Position numbers and translations under genes: made by a program
Shown here: one piece after another, positions 1-5,346 of the stretch
Layout: each line of letters opens with the position of its first letter
How positions within the stretch are numbered: position 1 is the stretch's first letter
The notes under the pieces: generated by a model
What the model was told of the DNA's origin: nothing
Database searches by the model: none
Seen by the model: only the letters and a program-made list of their open reading frames with translations
Source of the DNA: DASYHS01 sp035998295
GTDB taxonomy: Bacteria; Pseudomonadota; Alphaproteobacteria; Azospirillales; Azospirillaceae
Direction: 5' to 3'
Length of the DNA stretch: 8,174 nucleotides
NCBI RefSeq assembly: GCF_035998295.1
Contig: NZ_DASYHS010000034.1
Coordinates: 1-8,174 of the forward strand

Positions 1-55
1 GCTCCATTCCGCCCTCAACTACAGGCCGCCAGTCGAGTATGAGATGCACTTCGCT

Positions 56-89
56 CAAGCGCGCCCGGGGATACCCCCGGGCGCGCTTG
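56..89. terminator. Strong 15-bp hairpin, probable terminator of an upstream gene
   Basis: Bases 56-70 pair perfectly with 75-89, giving a 15-bp GC-rich stem with the 4-base loop ATAC. Neither side carries a run of T, so it is not a textbook Rho-independent terminator. Perfect U-poor hairpins of this kind are nevertheless common at gene ends in GC-rich bacteria. It most likely ends a transcript entering from left of the window, because no gene is recognisable in bases 1-55. It could act on either strand. The hairpin is certain from sequence; the terminator role is inferred. Confidence 0.6.
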
Positions 90-130
90 CCTAAACCAAC
101 TGTCACTATTTCTCCTGTCTCACCGACGGG

Positions 131-150
131 GGGCACTCCAGGGCACTCCA
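131..150. repeat. Two tandem copies of a 10-bp unit (GGGCACTCCA)
   Basis: The unit GGGCACTCCA occurs twice back to back, directly in front of the larger 10-bp repeat block starting at 151 and with the same period. Its sequence differs from the following unit, so two separate tandem duplications of equal period abut here. No function is evident. Confidence 0.8.
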
Positions 151-220
151 ACCCCCACAAACCCCCACAAACCCCCACAAACCCCCACAAACCCCCACAA
201 ACCCCCACATACCCCCACGC
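151..220. repeat. 10-bp tandem repeat, seven units of ACCCCCACAA type
   Basis: Five perfect copies of ACCCCCACAA (151-200) are followed by one copy with a single change (ACCCCCACAT, 201-210) and a decayed copy (ACCCCCACGC, 211-220). The decay is only at the right-hand end. The block contains seven C5 runs spaced exactly 5 bases apart, so the minus strand has seven G5 runs with TTTGT spacers. That easily satisfies a G-quadruplex motif, and the plus strand could form an i-motif. It lies between the 56-89 hairpin and the plus-strand gene at 309, about 20 bp before a CTTGAC box. The translated periodic peptide (Pro, His, Lys, Thr) is a by-product of the repeat and not a credible gene. Confidence 0.95.
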
Positions 221-241
221 CCGTGCGTAACCTCCCGGGCT

Positions 242-271
242 CTTGACGGCCGCGGGCGGACGGTTTCAAGT
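242..271 (+). promoter_or_regulatory. Weak promoter candidate for the 309-653 gene
   Basis: A perfect CTTGAC box at 242-247 resembles the -35 element common in alphaproteobacteria. The bases about 17 nt downstream (around 265-271, TTCAAGT) match a -10 element poorly. The placement, roughly 60 bp before the ATG, is plausible for the following gene, but only the -35 half is convincing. Confidence 0.2.
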
Positions 272-308
272 GCCCATCCCGCGGTCGGACCGCCCATGGA
301 GCCAGGAC

Positions 309-653
309 ATGCCCCCGAAGAGGAACCCCCTCAACCTCAACGCGCTGCAGCTCAAGACCCTGACGCTGCTCCAGGAACTCGCCCGGGCGGCCGGGGAGCC
401 GGCCCCGGACGGCGCGGACGGGGACGTCCTGGTGACGCAGCTCCCCCACGCCCACGGCAACCATTTCCATCTCGGCAATGCCGTGGTGATGAGCAAGGAC
501 GCGACCGGCCTGACGAACCCCGCCGTCTATGCCGCCCTCGACCGCAAGGGCCTGACCCGCTCGGACGCGCCGGGCGGCGTGGTCGTGACGGCCGCCGGCA
601 TGGGCTACGACACCGGGCTCGCCGACGAGATCCTGCACCGCTCCGACCACTGA
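309..653 (+). CDS. Conserved hypothetical protein with HxHxxHxH motif, possible winged-helix fold
   Basis: This encodes 114 residues. The ATG at 309 is preceded by GGAG at 298-301 (7-nt spacing), which I prefer over an in-frame TTG at 243 that lies in the CTTGAC box. The opening MPPKRNPLNLNALQLKTLTL looks like a small conserved alphaproteobacterial protein I recognise only as hypothetical. A first helix (about 10-28) is followed by a beta-like stretch with a histidine cluster, PHAHGNHFH (H47, H49, H52, H54). Then comes a helix NPAVYAALDRKGL (70-82) and a hairpin-like GGVVVTAAG (89-97). The helix, helix-loop and wing order suggests a winged-helix-like fold, and the histidines could bind metal; both are inference. 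No signal peptide or membrane segment is visible. It is convergent with the phosphatase-like gene, 24 bp between stops. Confidence 0.85.
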   Translation: MPPKRNPLNLNALQLKTLTLLQELARAAGEPAPDGADGDVLVTQLPHAHGNHFHLGNAVVMSKDATGLTNPAVYAALDRKGLTRSDAPGGVVVTAAGMGYDTGLADEILHRSDH

Positions 654-655
654 GG

Positions 656-696
656 CGCCGGCGGGCGGGCCGGCGGCTCACACCGTCGGCCCGCCC
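656..696. terminator. Overlapping hairpins between convergent genes
   Basis: Two mutually exclusive hairpins occupy the 24-bp gap between convergent stop codons and the end of the phosphatase gene. The stronger pairs 663-676 with 683-696 (14 bp, one G.U wobble on the plus transcript). Its loop CTCACA includes the phosphatase stop triplet. The smaller pairs 656-662 with 669-675 (7 bp perfect). There is no T tract. The larger hairpin is better paired on the plus strand, which fits termination of the 309-653 gene. Confidence 0.45.
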
Positions 697-1136
697 CGCA
701 CGGGGAAATGCTTCAGGATCTGCGCCTGCAGCCCGTCGCGCACGTCGCGGTAGGCCTGGAGACGGGCCTCCCGGCTGCCCTCGACGATCGTCGGGTCGAA
801 GGTGTTCCAGTACTCGACGTCGCAGGCCATCGTCCGGGTCAGCTCGACCGCGCGGTGCTGCGCCTCCGGCGACAGCGACACGACGAGGTCGAAGCTGGTG
901 TCCTCGAGGTCGTCGAAGGTCTTGGGCCGGTGGCGGGTCATGTCGATGCCGATCTCGTCCATCACCGCGACCATGAACGGGTCGACGTCGCCCTCGCGCA
1001 CGCCGACCGAATCGACGAACAGCCGGTGCCCGTGGAAATGCTTCAGCAGCGCCTCGGCCATGGGCGAGCGGATCGCGTTGTAGGTGCAGGCGAACAGCAC
1101 GCTCGTCACCGGGTACTTGGCTTCGGTCTCGAGCAT
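678..1136 (-). CDS. Low-molecular-weight protein tyrosine phosphatase / arsenate reductase-like protein
   Basis: This 152-residue protein has the low-molecular-weight phosphatase fold signature. Its N-terminal strand VTSVLFA leads into the P-loop CTYNAIRSPMAE, where C17 and R23 form CX5R. A later D114-P115 matches the general-acid Asp-Pro of the family. The fold dephosphorylates protein tyrosines or, in ArsC relatives, reduces arsenate through thiols. The P-loop lacks the usual Gly and second Cys of CxGNxCRS (here Tyr19 and Ile22), so the substrate is uncertain and 'arsC' would over-call it. The ATG at 1136 has AGGAGG at 1148-1153 (11-nt spacing). It lies 22 nt after the UPF0262 stop and is the last gene of the his operon. 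The pairing with UPF0262 is familiar in alphaproteobacteria, usually followed by infA, which is not found here. Confidence 0.88.
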   Translation of the reverse strand: MLETEAKYPVTSVLFACTYNAIRSPMAEALLKHFHGHRLFVDSVGVREGDVDPFMVAVMDEIGIDMTRHRPKTFDDLEDTSFDLVVSLSPEAQHRAVELTRTMACDVEYWNTFDPTIVEGSREARLQAYRDVRDGLQAQILKHFPVRGGPTV

Positions 1137-1158
1137 GCGCCGGCCCGCCTCCTGTCCC

Positions 1159-1641
1159 TCAGCCGCGGATGTGCAGTATGCAGATCAGCGTGAACAGGCG
1201 CCGCGCCGTGTCGTGGTCGATCTCGATCCGGCCGGCCAGCCGTTCGCGCAGCAGTTCGGACCCCTCGTTGTGCAGGCCCCGGCGGCCCATGTCGATCGCC
1301 TCGATCTGGGACGGCGAGGCGCGCCGGATCGCCTGGTAGTAGCTGTCGCAGACCATGAAATAGTCCCGCACGATCGTGCGGAAGGTCGAGATCGGCAGCA
1401 CGACCTTCGTCAGCGTCTCCTCTTCGTTCTCGGCCCGGATGTCGAAGACGAGGCGGTTGTCCTCGACCCCGAGATGGAGCGCGAACGGCCCCCGGTCCGG
1501 ACAGTCGACGGGGCGGAAATGGTTGTCCTCGATCAGGTCGAAGATCGCGACCGCGCGCTCGTGCTCGACCTCGGCGCTGCGCCGGACCACCGTCCGCTCG
1601 TCGAGCGCCACGCGGGCGATGCGGTGCCGGTCGTCGCGCAC
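1159..1641 (-). CDS. UPF0262 family protein
   Basis: This 160-residue protein belongs to UPF0262, an alphaproteobacterial family of unknown function. Diagnostic stretches are AIFDLIEDNHFRP (32-44), DYFMVCDSYYQAIR (93-106), SQIEAIDMGRRGLHNEGSEL (111-130) and TARRLFTLICILH (145-157). It is near the family's usual length. It starts with GTG at 1641; GGGAGG just upstream overlaps the hisD stop codon, and the gap to hisD is only 10 nt, so translation is probably coupled. No signal peptide or membrane helix is seen, so it is presumably cytoplasmic. The very high conservation of the central block suggests a real binding or catalytic surface, but no function can be read from sequence. Confidence 0.93.
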   Translation of the reverse strand: MRDDRHRIARVALDERTVVRRSAEVEHERAVAIFDLIEDNHFRPVDCPDRGPFALHLGVEDNRLVFDIRAENEEETLTKVVLPISTFRTIVRDYFMVCDSYYQAIRRASPSQIEAIDMGRRGLHNEGSELLRERLAGRIEIDHDTARRLFTLICILHIRG

Positions 1642-1651
1642 GTGCCCTCCC

Positions 1652-2953
1652 TCAGCTCTCCCCGGGACCGAGGCGCATGGCGACCGACAGCGCGTGCGCG
1701 CCCAGCCCCTCGGCTTGCGCCAACGCCACCGCCGCCGGGCCGATCGCCCGCAGGCTCGCGGGCGTGCAGCCGACCAGCGTCGTCCGCTTCATGAAGTCCA
1801 GCACGTTGAGGCCGGAGGAGAAACGCGCGCTGCGCGCCGTCGGCAGCACGTGGTTCGGCCCCGCGACGTAGTCGCCGATCGCCTCCGGCGTGTGGCGGCC
1901 GAGGAAGATCGCGCCCGCGTTCCGGACCCGCGACGCCAGCGCGTCCGGGTTCTCGACCGCCAGTTCCAGGTGCTCCGGCGCGATACGGTCGACCAGCGCC
2001 ACCGCCTCGTCCAGCGAGCCGACGGTGATCACCGCCCCGTGGTCGCGCCACGACGCGCCCGCGATCGCCGCGCGCTCCAGGCGCCCGAGATGCTCCTCGA
2101 CCGCGCGGATCACGGCACGCGCGAAGCCGGCATCGTCGGTGATCAGGATCGACTGCGCGCTCTCGTCGTGCTCGGCCTGGGACAGCAGGTCGGCGGCGAT
2201 CCAGGACGGATCGTTGGCCCCGTCGGCGACGACCAGGATCTCCGACGGCCCCGCGATCATGTCGATCCCGACCGTGCCGAACACCTCGCGCTTGGCGGCG
2301 GCGACATAGGCGTTGCCCGGGCCCACGATCTTGTCGACCGGCGCGATGCTCGCCGTGCCGTAGGCGAGCGCGCCCACCGCCTGCGCGCCGCCGATGCGGT
2401 AGATCTCGTCGATGCCGGCGAGGCGCGCCGCCGCCAGGACCAGGGGATTGACCACCCCGCCCGGGGTCGGCACGACCATGGCGAGGCGCGGCACGCCCGC
2501 GACCCGCGCCGGCAGCGCGTTCATCAGCACCGAGCTCGGATAGGCCGCGAGCCCGCCCGGGACGTAGAGCCCGACCGCGGACACCGGCGTCCAGCGCGCG
2601 CCCAGCCGGACCCCGGCCGCGTCGACGTAGTCGCGGGCCTCCGGCACCTGGCCGCGGTGGAACGCCTCGATCCGCTCGGCCGCCAGCCCGAGCGCCGCCA
2701 TCAGCGCCGGCTCGACGCGGGCGACCGCCCGGTCGATCTCGTCCTCGGTGAAGCGCAGCCCCGCCGCCCCGCACTCGACGCGGTCGAAGCGCGACGTGTA
2801 GTCGAGGACGGCGGCGTCGCCGCGCGCCCGCACATCGGCCAGGATGGCGGCCACGGTCGCGCGCACGTCCTCGCTCGCCTCGCGCTTGGCGCCCAGCAGC
2901 TCGGCGAAGGCGGCCTCGAAGCCGGCATCGCGGATGTCGAGCTCACGCGGCAT
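1652..2953 (-). CDS. hisD: Histidinol dehydrogenase
   Basis: HisD oxidises L-histidinol through histidinal to L-histidine with two NAD+, the last step of histidine biosynthesis. The start at 2953 gives 433 residues, the normal length. In that numbering the zinc ligands fall at Q259 and H262 (SQAEHDESAQ), D361 (AIGDYVAGPNH) and H420 (EGLGAH), and the catalytic pair is E327-H328 (PEHLEL). Other family blocks are GLYVPGG and DKIVGPGNAYVAAAK. An upstream ATG at 2962 would add three residues. I prefer 2953 because AGGG (2963-2966) lies 9 nt before it, whereas it abuts the 2962 ATG. The gene overlaps the end of hisG by 11 bp, consistent with translational coupling. All key residues are present, so it should be active. 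Confidence 0.98.
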   Translation of the reverse strand: MPRELDIRDAGFEAAFAELLGAKREASEDVRATVAAILADVRARGDAAVLDYTSRFDRVECGAAGLRFTEDEIDRAVARVEPALMAALGLAAERIEAFHRGQVPEARDYVDAAGVRLGARWTPVSAVGLYVPGGLAAYPSSVLMNALPARVAGVPRLAMVVPTPGGVVNPLVLAAARLAGIDEIYRIGGAQAVGALAYGTASIAPVDKIVGPGNAYVAAAKREVFGTVGIDMIAGPSEILVVADGANDPSWIAADLLSQAEHDESAQSILITDDAGFARAVIRAVEEHLGRLERAAIAGASWRDHGAVITVGSLDEAVALVDRIAPEHLELAVENPDALASRVRNAGAIFLGRHTPEAIGDYVAGPNHVLPTARSARFSSGLNVLDFMKRTTLVGCTPASLRAIGPAAVALAQAEGLGAHALSVAMRLGPGES

Positions 2954-3620
2954 GGACGGCATCCCTGAACGCGTCGACCCAGCCCCCGACCTCCTCCGGC
3001 CTGGTCTTCAGCGCCGCCCGGTTCACGACCAGCCGGGAGGTCACGTCCGCCACGTGCTCGACCTCGACCAGCCCGTTCGCCCGCAGGGTCGAGCCGGTGG
3101 ACACCAGGTCGACGATGCGCCGGCACAGGCCCAGCACCGGTGCCAGCTCCATCGCGCCGTTGAGCTTGATGCATTCCGCCTGGACGCCGCGCGCCGCGAA
3201 GTGCCGGCGCGTGACCTCCGGGTACTTGGTCGCGACGCGCACGTGGCTCCAGCGCGCGGGATCGTCCCGCTCGACCATCTCGCCCGGCTCGGCGACGCTG
3301 AGCCGGCAATGGCCGATCCCCAGGTCCAGGGGGGCGTAGATTTCCGGAAAGTCGAACTCCATCAGCACGTCGTTCCCGGCCACTCCCAAATGGGCGCCGC
3401 CGAACGCCACGAAAGTGGCTACGTCGAACGACCGCACGCGAATGATCTCGATATGGGGCAGGTTCGTCGAGAAGCGGAGCTGGCGGCTGCCCGGGTCGTC
3501 GAAGGCCGGTTCGGGCCGGATGCCCACCCGGTCGAGCAGCGGACGCAGCTCGTCCAGGATCCGGCCCTTGGGCACGGCCAGCACGAGCGCATCGGACCCT
3601 GCGGGGGTCGGACTGGACAA
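2943..3620 (-). CDS. hisG: ATP phosphoribosyltransferase, short form (HisG-S)
   Basis: HisG joins ATP and PRPP to form phosphoribosyl-ATP, the first and regulated step of histidine synthesis. With a TTG start at 3620 the protein has 225 residues. Motifs are VPKGR (16-20), GAHLGVAGND (75-84), VATKYP (129-134) and the PRPP loop DLVSTGSTLRANGL (171-184). It stops where the C-terminal regulatory domain of long HisG would begin, so it is a short form. Such enzymes need HisZ, which is not in this window. A GTG at 3683 would add 21 residues, but that codon lies inside the -35 box of a promoter and the added segment is basic and non-family. The TTG has GGAG at 3627-3630 (6-nt spacing). The start choice is inferred; the family is certain. 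Confidence 0.95.
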   Translation of the reverse strand: MSSPTPAGSDALVLAVPKGRILDELRPLLDRVGIRPEPAFDDPGSRQLRFSTNLPHIEIIRVRSFDVATFVAFGGAHLGVAGNDVLMEFDFPEIYAPLDLGIGHCRLSVAEPGEMVERDDPARWSHVRVATKYPEVTRRHFAARGVQAECIKLNGAMELAPVLGLCRRIVDLVSTGSTLRANGLVEVEHVADVTSRLVVNRAALKTRPEEVGGWVDAFRDAVHAA

Positions 3621-3653
3621 CGGTATCTCCACAGGTTGGCGGGACCGGCGTCT

Positions 3654-3683
3654 AGATAGCACAGGAGCGAGGCGGGATGTCAC
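3654..3683 (-). promoter_or_regulatory. Promoter candidate for the hisG-hisD operon
   Basis: Read on the minus strand, GTGACA (3683-3678) is followed after 18 nt by CTATCT (3659-3654). This is close to the alphaproteobacterial housekeeping pattern TTGACA / CTATAT. Transcription would start near 3646, giving a leader of about 26 nt before the TTG start of hisG. No his-leader peptide or attenuator is visible. Confidence 0.5.
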
Positions 3684-3740
3684 GCGTGTCTGATCAAAGC
3701 CCGACTGGCGCAGGAGGCGGCGCTGGGGCTAGACTCTCCC

Positions 3741-3757
3741 CCGGGGGTAGTCCCCGG
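3741..3757 (+). other. Small leader hairpin before the UDP-xylose synthase gene
   Basis: CCGGGG (3741-3746) pairs with CCCCGG (3752-3757) around the loop GTAGT. It sits 8-19 nt upstream of the Shine-Dalgarno and start region of the 3776 gene. A TAGACT at 3730-3735 could be a -10 element, but I find no matching -35. Whether the hairpin regulates translation or is chance in GC-rich DNA cannot be told. Confidence 0.3.
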
Positions 3758-3775
3758 ACTTCCGAAGGAGCCATG

Positions 3776-4759
3776 ATGTTCGGTAGAAAGCGGGTACTCG
3801 TCACCGGCGGCGCCGGGTTCCTGGGGTCCTTCTTGTGCGAGCGGCTGCTCGCCGACGGGCACGACGTGCTGTGCGTCGACAACTACTTCACTGGCTCGCG
3901 CGACAACATCCTGCACCTGCTGGACGATCAGCGCTTCGAGGTCATCCGCCACGACGTGACCTTCCCCCTCTACATCGAGGTCGACGAGATCTACAACCTC
4001 GCCTGCCCCGCCTCGCCGATCCACTACCAGTTCGATCCGGTCCAGACCGTCAAGACCAGCGTGCATGGGGCCATCAACATGCTGGGGCTCGCCAAGCGCA
4101 CCAAGGCGAAGATCTTCCAGGCCTCGACCAGCGAGGTCTACGGCGACCCGACCGTCCATCCCCAGACCGAGACCTACTGGGGCAACGTCAACCCCGTCGG
4201 CCCCCGCGCCTGCTACGACGAGGGCAAGCGCTGCGCCGAGACCCTGTTCTTCGACTACCACCGGCAGTTCCAGCTCAACATCCGCGTCGCCCGCATCTTC
4301 AACACCTACGGGCCGCGCATGCATCCCCGCGACGGCCGGGTCGTGTCGAACTTCATCATCCAGGCGCTCCAGAACCAGCCGATCACCATCTACGGCGACG
4401 GCCGCCAGACGCGCTCCTTCTGCTACGTCGACGACCTGATCGAGGGCTTCGTGCGCCTGATGGGCGCGCCGGACGACGTGACCGGGCCGGTCAACCTCGG
4501 CAATCCCGGCGAGTTCACGATCCGCGAGCTGGCGGAGATCGTGGTCGAGATGACGGGCTCGCGCTCGGAGATCGTCAGCCGGCCGCTGCCCCAGGACGAC
4601 CCGATGCAGCGCCGCCCCGACATCTCGCGCGCCAAGCAGGTGCTGGACTGGGAGCCGAAGGTGCCGCTGCGCGACGGCCTGTCCCGGACGATCGCCTATT
4701 TCGACGGCCTGCTGCGCCGGCACGGCACCGTGGAGGCCCTCGCCGCGGCGCCGCGCTGA
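3776..4759 (+). CDS. UDP-glucuronic acid decarboxylase (UDP-xylose synthase)
   Basis: This extended short-chain dehydrogenase converts UDP-glucuronate to UDP-xylose with bound NAD+, by oxidation, decarboxylation and reduction. It feeds capsule, LPS or other glycan synthesis. The 327 residues show the nucleotide-binding GGAGFLG (11-17), the TSE catalytic segment (118-120) within ASTSEVYGDP, and the Y147xxxK151 pair in ACYDEGKR. NTYGPRMHP and YGDGRQTRSFCYVDD are UXS-type blocks. The decarboxylase-type TSE and RACYDEGKR favour UXS over dTDP-glucose dehydratase or UDP-glucose epimerase. AAGGAG (3765-3770) is 5 nt before the second of two adjacent ATGs (3773, 3776), so I chose 3776. There is no transmembrane anchor. 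It diverges from hisG and is oriented against its neighbours, interrupting the murA-DUF2948-his block. Confidence 0.95.
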   Translation: MFGRKRVLVTGGAGFLGSFLCERLLADGHDVLCVDNYFTGSRDNILHLLDDQRFEVIRHDVTFPLYIEVDEIYNLACPASPIHYQFDPVQTVKTSVHGAINMLGLAKRTKAKIFQASTSEVYGDPTVHPQTETYWGNVNPVGPRACYDEGKRCAETLFFDYHRQFQLNIRVARIFNTYGPRMHPRDGRVVSNFIIQALQNQPITIYGDGRQTRSFCYVDDLIEGFVRLMGAPDDVTGPVNLGNPGEFTIRELAEIVVEMTGSRSEIVSRPLPQDDPMQRRPDISRAKQVLDWEPKVPLRDGLSRTIAYFDGLLRRHGTVEALAAAPR

Positions 4760-4772
4760 CGCCTCACGCGGC
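4750..4772. terminator. Hairpin enclosing both stop codons of convergent genes
   Basis: GCCGCG (4750-4755) pairs with CGCGGC (4767-4772). The 11-base loop carries the stop of the UDP-xylose synthase gene (4757-4759) and, on the other strand, that of DUF2948 (4764-4766). The stem is only 6 bp and there is no T tract, so a shared bidirectional terminator is possible but weakly supported. Confidence 0.3.
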
Positions 4773-5264
4773 CCGGTCGTCTAGGGGGTGGCCGTCCAGG
4801 GGGTGGTCCGGCTTCAGGGTGGTCGGCCAGGGCTCGCCCATGTCCGCGACCCTGAGGCACCACCCCGCTCCCTCCAACCGGATCGACGCGCCGCCCGAGA
4901 AGTGCAGGAGGATGGCGCCGCCCTCCTCCGCGATGGTCAGCAGGCACAGCATCCGCGCCCGGTCGCGCAGGTCGAACCCGCGCAGGCGCGCCGCCGAGAT
5001 GCCGTCGAAGCACAGCGCGCAATGCGTGCGCTCGTAGACGCCCGCCGCGACGCCGTCCTCGAAGGACGCGTCGACGTCGTCCTCCGCCGGCGCCATCGGC
5101 TCGGGCGCCGCCTCCCAGCGGAAGCGGTTGACGACCATCGCGAACCGCTTCTCGCCCGGCAGGAAGCACATCTCGCCGACCGGCACGATCGCGTCCTGGA
5201 GGAAGCCCGCGACGACCTGGAGGTCCTCGTCGTCCCGCGCGATCAGCTTCAAGGGAGTACTCAT
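4764..5264 (-). CDS. DUF2948 family protein
   Basis: This 166-residue protein of unknown function is typical of alphaproteobacteria and is usually found just after murA. Recognisable stretches are LKLIARDDEDLQVVAGFLQD (5-24), a block GEKRFAMVVNRFRWE (37-51), the paired strands LLTIAEEGGAILLHFSGG (108-125) and ASIRLEGAGWCLRVADMG (126-143), and a C-terminal KPDH. The ATG at 5264 has GAGGA at 5273-5277 (8-nt spacing). A longer reading frame back to 5327 would begin inside the murA terminator hairpin and adds a non-family Arg-rich stretch, so I reject it. No signal peptide or membrane helix is seen. The C-terminal tail has a small direct repeat (HPLDGHPLDD). The conserved link to murA hints at a cell-envelope or growth role, which is not shown by the sequence. 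Confidence 0.92.
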   Translation of the reverse strand: MSTPLKLIARDDEDLQVVAGFLQDAIVPVGEMCFLPGEKRFAMVVNRFRWEAAPEPMAPAEDDVDASFEDGVAAGVYERTHCALCFDGISAARLRGFDLRDRARMLCLLTIAEEGGAILLHFSGGASIRLEGAGWCLRVADMGEPWPTTLKPDHPLDGHPLDDRAA

Positions 5265-5309
5265 CGCCGACATCCTCGTCCTGGCCGAACCCGGCCGAAG
5301 ATGTCGGGA

Positions 5310-5341
5310 GCGCAGGCGCCGTTTCAAGACGGCGCCTGCGC
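5310..5341 (-). terminator. Terminator hairpin after murA
   Basis: Bases 5310-5322 pair perfectly with 5329-5341 (13 bp, loop TTCAAG on the plus strand), starting 5 nt after the murA stop codon. No long U run follows on the minus strand. It probably separates murA from the DUF2948 gene, or only attenuates read-through, because no good DUF2948 promoter is visible in the remaining 45 bp. Confidence 0.65.
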
Positions 5342-5346
5342 CCGCG

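Noticed and set aside
1..6. GCTCCA at the window start as a possible tRNA or tmRNA 3' end
   Set aside because: Only a few bases are visible and CCA is common; with a hairpin at 56-89 it could fit an RNA gene to the left, but nothing in the window tests it.
39..230. Plus-strand 63-codon frame and several minus-strand frames across the repeat block
   Set aside because: The periodic Pro/Thr/His or Gly/Trp/Val peptides are forced by the 10-bp tandem repeat, which stays open in several frames; there is no ribosome site and no known family.
1376..2968. Very long plus-strand open frame opposite hisD (and similar ones opposite murA, hisG and the UDP-xylose synthase gene)
   Set aside because: These are GC-rich antisense shadows with Arg/Asp/His-rich low-complexity translations; the opposite strand encodes clear, intact enzyme families.
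3677..3775. 33-residue N-terminal extension of the UDP-xylose synthase from ATG 3677
   Set aside because: The extension is Gly/Ser/Pro-rich and non-family, spans the promoter and leader region, and the strong AAGGAG lies just before ATG 3776.
5265..5327. 21-residue N-terminal extension of the DUF2948 protein
   Set aside because: It begins in the murA terminator hairpin, is Arg-rich and not part of the family; GAGGA before 5264 supports the shorter form.
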